This document shows positions 57,582 to 64,000 of a DNA stretch of 64,000 nucleotides, piece after piece; positions within the stretch are counted from its first letter, which is position 1; the number at the start of each line of letters is the position of its first letter. The position numbers were made by a program, and so were the translations under genes. The notes beneath the pieces are model-generated. The model saw only the letters and a program-made list of their open reading frames with translations, was not told the origin of the DNA and made no database searches. The DNA comes from Metaphire vulgaris (lineage: Eukaryota > Annelida > Clitellata > Crassiclitellata > Megascolecidae), in NCBI GenBank assembly GCA_018105865.1, contig CM030840.1, positions 11,349,294 through 11,413,293 of the forward strand, given 5' to 3'.

Positions 57582-57700
57582 GTGACTGGCTCCTCTCTCT
57601 GGAATGCGTTAACCCCATCCATTCGGGTCTCTCTTCTTACTCGCTCGCTCTGTTCAATGCGAAAACTAAAGCCTCGATGTTTTATCTTGCGACTCCATGC
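57582..57700 (+). pseudogene. Possible LINE reverse transcriptase C-terminal fragment, split by a hAT
   Basis: SSLWNALTPSIR, followed by LTRSLCSMRKLK, resembles the LWN-LP-xIR and LKT end of CR1/L2-type LINE proteins. Removing the 55808-57581 element and one target copy joins an open frame from about 55735 (TTYTARIAF, THWQASKVTG) in register with it. The match is short. Confidence 0.4.
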
Positions 57701-58566
57701 AATGCTGGGAACGCCTCCGATTAGAAATATAAGGGTCGCTATACGAATGCTGCATTGCATTACATGCTAAAATATTTTGATGTCAAAAAATTGTGGTGAT
57801 ATTTTGTCGCAGTTTACTGTCAAAGGCAGATGGTCACGTGACGATCGGAATGAGTGAAAGAAGAAGACCCCGTTTGTGCACGACGCCTCTTTTTATTATT
57901 TTCCTGATTCAGAATAGCCTATTACCGTTATTATACCTGATAACCTACCGCCCCGTGGAGATCTATTTAGTCGGTGCTTAAAATGTCACGTGATGCAAGT
58001 GGTGATTCGTCAGCAGAGGGTGAGTTAATGAGCGCCGCAAGAGAGTTATTTCGCCCAACGGAATAGGCCTGTCCCATCAGTTGTTCAGATATTAATAGAA
58101 CGCAGAAGGAGTTTTGTTTAGGCGAGGAACCGGATATCACCGGAATAATACAGTCGATAGTTATCTGAGATGTCCTGGGAGATTGCCTCTGGAGAATTAG
58201 CAAGATATAACAGAGGGCGACGCAAGCGGTGCAAAGCAGTCTACAAGCGACACGCTGAGAAGAACATTCGAAATGTCGTTGAATCTAATCTAATCTCAAA
58301 CTGCTATAGCGCCACTGTGTATAATGCACAGAAGCATCAGCAGATGGCGCGCCAAATCGAAATCATTCAAGAGATCCAGGTCAAATCCAGGGCATCCGGC
58401 CCGACAAACAGGTGACAGTCCATGGTGGATAAGCCAGGTAAAAAAGAGGGGGTTTCAATTTAGTTCTAGGGCCTATATATTTGCAATTAATGTGCTGAAT
58501 TCGAGAGAATATGTTTTAAGAGGTGGGGCAATGCCCGAAAGCCTCAGCCGCAGTCGACAGCAGAGG
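57701..58566. other. Gene-less stretch
   Basis: No gene is supported. CTGCTATAGCGCCACTG occurs at 58301-58317. Confidence 0.6.
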
Positions 58567-58744
58567 CAGGGATTTTTTTACACCCGCTAATATCCCCCAC
58601 ACTCCCAATTTGAGACCGACACCCCCCAACACCTCCAAAATCCGAGCCTGTGATGACTTTATTTGCTTGTAAGGCTTTTTCGGCAAGGATGGACCCCCAA
58701 AATATACCGACACCCCCAAATTTATAATCCTGGAAATGACCCTG
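58567..58744. mobile_element. CAGGG-family MITE
   Basis: CAGGGATTTTTTTACACCC at the left and ATCCTGGAAATGACCCTG at the right. The flanks AGCAGAGG and GGCCGAGG agree at 6 of 8. A decayed dyad core is at 58652-58670. Confidence 0.75.
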
Positions 58745-58999
58745 GGCCGAGGCAAAGAAAAGCGACGGCGGAGAATTTGGTCGGGGGCGAGTAATTAACT
58801 ATTTCAAATTTCAAATGGCATTTATGAAAATGTTGTGGCGGTTTCAGGTGACTTCCACATTCCACACAAGCCAAAGGGGAAGTCATAACATATTAACGCC
58901 TGTGGTTTATTCGTACGCCGTTGATAAATTAATATAAATTCAGTTGTAAGAATCCTGACTAATAGACATGACAAATTAAAGCAAAGAGTCAAATAGGCC

Positions 59000-59086
<87 letters not shown>

Positions 59087-59095
59087 TAACAACAA

Positions 59096-59190
<95 letters not shown>

Positions 59191-59321
59191 GTAGTAGTAG
59201 TAGTAATAATAGTAGTAAATAATAATAATAATAATAGTAATAATAATGATCATTCTTCTTCTAGCGAATGCCTTTCTCAGCCATAATGATAATAATAATA
59301 ATGATGATAATAATAATGATG

Positions 59322-59392
<71 letters not shown>

Positions 59393-59909
59393 CATTATTA
59401 TTATCATTATTATTATCATCATCATTATCATTATTATAGCAGTAGGTCTAATAATTACAGGGTTTATAGTGCTTCAGTAGGATCCGCTCTGTGTGAGAAC
59501 CGCCATAGATGCGGACAGGAACATAGTCAATAAAGTCAATTATTTTCTACTTCTTGTTCTTTATTTTTGTTGCTCTTCTTGTTCTTTATCACCCCATAAG
59601 GGCGGCGGATTGTTTGGGCGTGGGGGTGCGGGTGAATGACCCGCTGTGAAAAGGTCTAATTCCTTGCAATTGGGGCTGATGAGCGTGAGAGCGGAGGAGG
59701 CGTTTAACGAAGCGGAGCTTTTAAGAAATTGTCCAACGGCTGAATCTGATCTTCGTCCTCCTCCTCCTCGGTCGTCAACGGAACAGAGGAGTAAACATAT
59801 TGAGCTCTTAGAGCAGCAAAATCACTCTTCTGAGAAATGGAAAATAAGTTCGAAGAAAGAGCAGACGCTGAAGAGCTGAGCCTGCATGCATCAAGCCGAT
59901 CAATGCTGG
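58745..59909. other. Gene-less stretch dominated by triplet repeats
   Basis: The array at 58998-59435 is listed separately. The small frame at 59646-59879 has no recognised domain. Confidence 0.6.
58998..59435. repeat. (AAT)n(CTA)n(AAT)n(ATT)n compound microsatellite
   Basis: AAT runs flank a block of about 20 CTA units. At 59322-59395 an AAT run turns directly into an ATT run, giving a self-complementary stretch. Confidence 0.95.
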
Positions 59910-60114
59910 CAGTGGCGGCTCCACGTGGGGGTCCGCGGGGACGCGTGCCTCCTATTGAATGCCCGGCCCCCTAGTGATCTCCCTGTTGGACCCTATACTT
60001 ACATACTTACTATACTTACTTACTTACATACCTATCAATAAATGGTCGGCCCCCAATACTTGTAAGTTGCCACCCCAACGGCCCCCCACTTGCCAAATTC
60101 TGAAGCCGCCACTG
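59910..60114. mobile_element. CAGTGGCGGCTCC-family hAT MITE
   Basis: A 205-bp copy with termini CAGTGGCGGCTCCACG and GAAGCCGCCACTG, and the perfect 8-bp duplication AATGCTGG. Confidence 0.92.
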
Positions 60115-61124
60115 AATGCTGGCGTTAGTTGTTTGAAATATCACAATTAGAACGCGTAACAAGTGCAGCTGATACCAACATGTTCGACTTCCATAAGGCG
60201 GTGGTGGCTTAGACAAGCAGGCAGTGCATGTAAGACCACCGGCAGAAGGCCCGTTGAGAGTCGTAATGAGGCCAAGGAACACGCTTTTTAATATGCACAG
60301 TTTTTTGCATTAGCGTTTGACGTGAAAACAGTTGCGGGTTGCCGCTTGCGGTTTCAAGGGCCCGGGAAGATCGGTCTTCCTCTTCCACCACCTCCACGAT
60401 CCTGCTGCTCCAACCGTCGGGCACATGGAACTCTTGGACTAACGACAACAGCCTATGACACCCGATGTTTGTCAATTTGATTAGGTTGCACAACTCAGGC
60501 CTTCTGTTGTACATTGTAAAGCGTACCCGTTGTACAGATTGCTGTTTGACAAGAGAAACACCTTAGATCAAATCGGGTAATAACTGCGAGTTTCGCTGAC
60601 TCAAAGTCGACTTCTGGCGTCTTGTTTTCGAGAAATCCGGCTTCCGATCATCAAAACAGATCAAAAGATTAAAACTACACAAACTACGACGTAACGAATG
60701 GATTTGATTGCAGATAAGATTGCATCATTTCAGTGTTCGAGAACGATAGATCGTCTTAGCACTCTTTGCACTCCTGAATCAGTGAACGATGGAGGCAACG
60801 ACCGAGCCGACGAATGAGAGGAAGAATTAATAGATCTGAGAGCGCGCGAGTTGCTTCATCAGATTGTACGGCAGAAGAGAGACAAAACGCAGAGAAGCAG
60901 GTCATTGCAAGAAAATTAAACAAATTTTGTCTTTGCGTCCAACGAAATATGAAATATCCAGTATATCAAAATTGCTTGACGAAGAGATGAATGAACGACT
61001 GAGCGAGCGAACGGACGAAAGAATAAACGAATGAATGAGTGAACGAATAGGTCTAAATGAATGAATGAATGAATGATTCTGAGGATAAATATATGAAGTT
61101 TAATGTTTATGCGTTGATGTTGCA
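60115..61124. other. Gene-less stretch
   Basis: A 101-residue minus-strand frame at 60209-60514 has no recognised domain. AATG/AACG units lie at about 60988-61075. Nothing else is supported. Confidence 0.55.
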
Positions 61125-61310
61125 TTACAATACCATAAAAGTAATTCTTAACTTTTGTACAGTGGCTACTTGTTTGAATTTAATGCGGTTAGAGATTGGA
61201 AGCCAATGGAGGGTGTTAAACACGAAATCTGAGATGCTAGAGTAACGAGGAGTTTTAGACACAAGACGAGCCGCAGCATTTAGAACAGATTGCAGAGTGG
61301 AGATGACGAC
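61125..61310 (-). pseudogene. LINE (CR1/L2-type) reverse transcriptase C-terminal fragment
   Basis: The minus-strand frame contains LQSVLNAAARLVSK, RYSSISDF and LHWLPISNRIKFK. This is the conserved LQ-xQNAAARLV and LHWLPV-xRI-FK block that lies C-terminal to the RT domain in CR1/L2-group LINEs. Only about 60 residues remain; upstream the frame dissolves into a GAT/GAC repeat. Confidence 0.82.
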
Positions 61311-62835
61311 GATGACGACGATGATCATTTCCAGCACCAGCATATGCACAATGGTATGAAGTAATGACAGTCCAAAACCATCCGCTAGAGATTAGATCAA
61401 CGGCAGAGATCTTGATCTTTTTCATCACAAATATCTTCTCAGTCAATATTATTATCACATTTCGTCTGAACTATACGCTTTAGCAGGTTCTAAAAACCTA
61501 CCTCACCTTCATTATTTAAAAAAACAAGCTAAAATACCTCTTAGCTCAACAAAACTACTTAACAAATTTGACTAATTTACTTTTACCTAATCAATTAACA
61601 CACTATGAGCTATGTAACTAGTATTTAATAATGACTAAACTTTCAATAAGTGCCCATCTTTTACTACTAACTCATTAACTACTCAGGGTCGACCACATGA
61701 CGGGTTTATAACTCTTAGGTTGACCCATTTCTCAAATACATTTTACTAGTTGTAAACTCATGAGCATCTATTTATAAATGAACTTCTGGATTTGTATGTT
61801 ATACTGCTCAATGTTATATATTCTATAATTGTTGTAAAGATAAATAAATAAACGATTGATTGACTGAAAATCTTATGTAATGTAATGTAATGTAGCATTT
61901 ATATACGGTTACTCTTAAGTAATGCTAAACACGTTTAAAGATATGAGTTGTGCGATTTGATTTTTTTAGCTATCCAATATTGAAATGCAACACTAATGCA
62001 ACACTAATGCAACACTAATGTTGCTGTATGCAGATTTGGCCTAAAATGTGCAGATAAGCTGGTTCAACTGCGGGAGAGTGCAACCACAAAGTGCAGTCGG
62101 AATATTATTGATCGGACGAAGAAGGCTGGTATTTTGGATTTCCCTTCATGGCACTCCGGCGGCGCCACTAATCAGTGCAGTGAGTGCACCGAGAGTGCAG
62201 CACTTAATCTTCGTGAATGCCATTCGAGGAAACCGGTAAATAGAACTTATCTCGACGTCGATACATCGAAATCGCTCTTAGTATTCTTCTTGGTAAACGA
62301 CCGCGTCAGTCGAAGAAACTGAATTTTAACACTTTGATCGAAGAATTGCCTCGGACCTAAATGTGACGAATAAACACTCATTTGACATCAGTGCAGGGCG
62401 TTCAATAGCGAGGCAGCGATCGGTTGAAACGGCGACAAAGTCGAGGCTTTCTTGGTTAATTCCAGCGTCTTAACGGTCGCCGTCGTTAAGTGGTACGCTT
62501 TCAAAACACGTTCGCACCAGTTCTTGGACCACACACCAGGACTGAAAAATGTGGGTTTGAAAACATAGGTTGTTTAGGTTCTTAGAAAATCTAAAAAACG
62601 GGAAAAGTCAAAATTAAGGTTTGTTAGGTTTTTGGTTTTAAGTTGTGAAATGAAAAACATAATCTTTAATGTCTTTCAACTTTCTCACCCTTTGCAGAAC
62701 ACGCGTGACAAGAATATAGAGAAGGATTTCTGGGCATTGACACGCCAGACATTAAAACATAAGAATTCTATAAAACCTAAAAACCTAACAACTTAAATTT
62801 CGTTTCTAAAAATCTAGTTGTATTCCAGCCTTGGC

Positions 62836-62837
<2 letters not shown>

Positions 62838-62921
<84 letters not shown>
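62838..62921. repeat. (CA)n(TA)n microsatellite
   Basis: About 28 CA units run directly into about 13 TA units. Confidence 0.95.
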
Positions 62922-63151
62922 ACGTTAGCTCTGAAGGAGTTCGAAAGACGCATATTGCAGCCATTGAGTAGAAAGGATTCATAAACACAGAGTGCCAATA
63001 TTGATAAAGACGAATAAGGAGTGTGAACCGGAGTTAACTGATACAAAAACATCATCAGTGAGCAAAAGATAGGCTATCGGTCGCTGGTTTATTTTGGATT
63101 ATTTCATTTAAATTAGTAAGAATTGAGATTATCTTGGAAAGCATTTCCAGT

Positions 63152-63153
<2 letters not shown>

Positions 63154-63222
<69 letters not shown>
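63154..63222. repeat. (GA)n microsatellite
   Basis: An uninterrupted run of about 34 GA units. Confidence 0.95.
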
Positions 63223-63225
<3 letters not shown>

Positions 63226-64000
63226 GCAAAGATACTAGCATCAACAGTTAGACTGGAGAACAAAACATACAAATGGTCAAGAATGAGTCGACGTTGCACC
63301 GAAAGAGCCAATATAGATCAAACAGGGCATGTTATCCTTACTTCTTTGCGGTTAACGCCTCATCGTTTTCCTTAGACAGTGTAGGGCTGTAGGCTTAATG
63401 TGTAGTATTAATGCACAAGACTTATGCATATTGGAGCACCATTACAATTTATTTCTGGCGAACAAATTGCAGTAGAATTCACTATTCACGAGGGATTGGA
63501 AAGAGAGACGAATTTATTTCGCAAACTTATTATTCGTCTGACTATCTGAAATTTCAGCGTTGGACTTCCACTTACAGTAGACCTTTGTAGACCTATTAGG
63601 CCCTATGTCTACACTGTAGTTCCTGTTACCTTAATTATATATAGAAGGAGGAAAAGTAACGAATCAAGATTAGAAATAGAGAATTCGATTTAATAGATTT
63701 ATAAAAATTCACAAATCTAATGAATTCGAAAAAATCCTCATAATTTTAAAAATGGAATACGTTCATTTGTCGCTGTGATTTACAAAAAAAATTCTGTCCA
63801 GAAATAATGTCCTGTAGGTCTAACTCATGTAGTGTCTGCCTGTGTCGTTCACTGTCCAAGGTTTGTACGGCCCTTGTTTTTTCTGACAAAGATTTACGAA
63901 TTTTGAAGATTACGAAAATTTCGCTCTCTGTTCAAGGCAACCAAACAATACAAGTTACAACTGGCTCGTAACTTGCACGAAAGACTCATTCTAGATCCGT

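Larger units (their letters stand above)
61311..64000. other. Gene-less stretch to window end
   Basis: It contains TGTAA units at 61877-61895, three tandem copies of AATGCAACACT at 61984-62021, the CA/TA array and the GA array. The end of the window shows no supported feature. Confidence 0.55.

Noticed and set aside
57423..57770. 115-residue frame as a secreted protein
   Set aside because: It starts inside the hAT element and runs across its border into flanking DNA, so it is not one gene.
60209..60514. 101-residue frame on the minus strand
   Set aside because: There is no recognisable domain, no splice context and no supporting signal; length is within chance for this window.

Overview
This window is nuclear DNA of a marine invertebrate animal. 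It holds one spliced gene with GT-AG intron borders, one single-exon G-protein coupled receptor gene, and a very dense population of non-autonomous DNA transposons, LINE and SINE fragments and microsatellites. No bacterial-type gene organisation is present. The recurrent TAGGCCTA-type motif and the overall repeat style suggest an ambulacrarian, most likely an echinoderm. That assignment is inference from habit of sequence, not proof.

Layout. Bases 1-6300 carry an EGR/Zif268-family immediate-early transcription factor gene on the + strand: a promoter with a perfect CRE, a CArG-like box and a TATA box, coding exon 1 (1394-1631), a 1.8 kb phase-1 intron, coding exon 2 (3438-5008) with three C2H2 zinc fingers, and an AT-rich 3' UTR. 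At 30347-31702 lies an intronless aminergic GPCR that is best described as D1-like dopamine receptor type. I could support no other host genes. The rest is intergenic and repeat-filled.

Mobile elements dominate. At least 15 short hAT-type elements have 8-bp target duplications that can be read directly, 11 of them perfect and the others one or two bases off. Several families share an internal dyad: TGACRAGC, then an A-tract, then GGTCRTCA. Bases 8230-10491 hold elements nested three deep. A hAT remnant at 27744-28673 still encodes the transposase C-terminal dimerisation domain. Two elements with tandem-repeat-rich termini (47538-48083 and 32251-33579) look like MULEs; the first has a perfect 9-bp duplication. 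A 1.16 kb foldback element (26087-27246) contains a nearly perfect 116-bp palindrome. There is also a 72-bp piggyBac-like MITE, a tRNA-derived SINE family (three copies plus a second type), a 5S rRNA-like sequence, and decayed LINE reverse transcriptase fragments at 37.7-38.7 kb and 61.1-61.3 kb, with a weaker one split by a hAT insertion at 55.8-57.6 kb.

The two host genes have no visible functional link. The CRE/CArG promoter of the EGR gene fits the inducible regulation known for that family. A D1-like receptor would be expected to raise cAMP, a signal that acts on CREs, but any regulatory link between these two genes is speculation.
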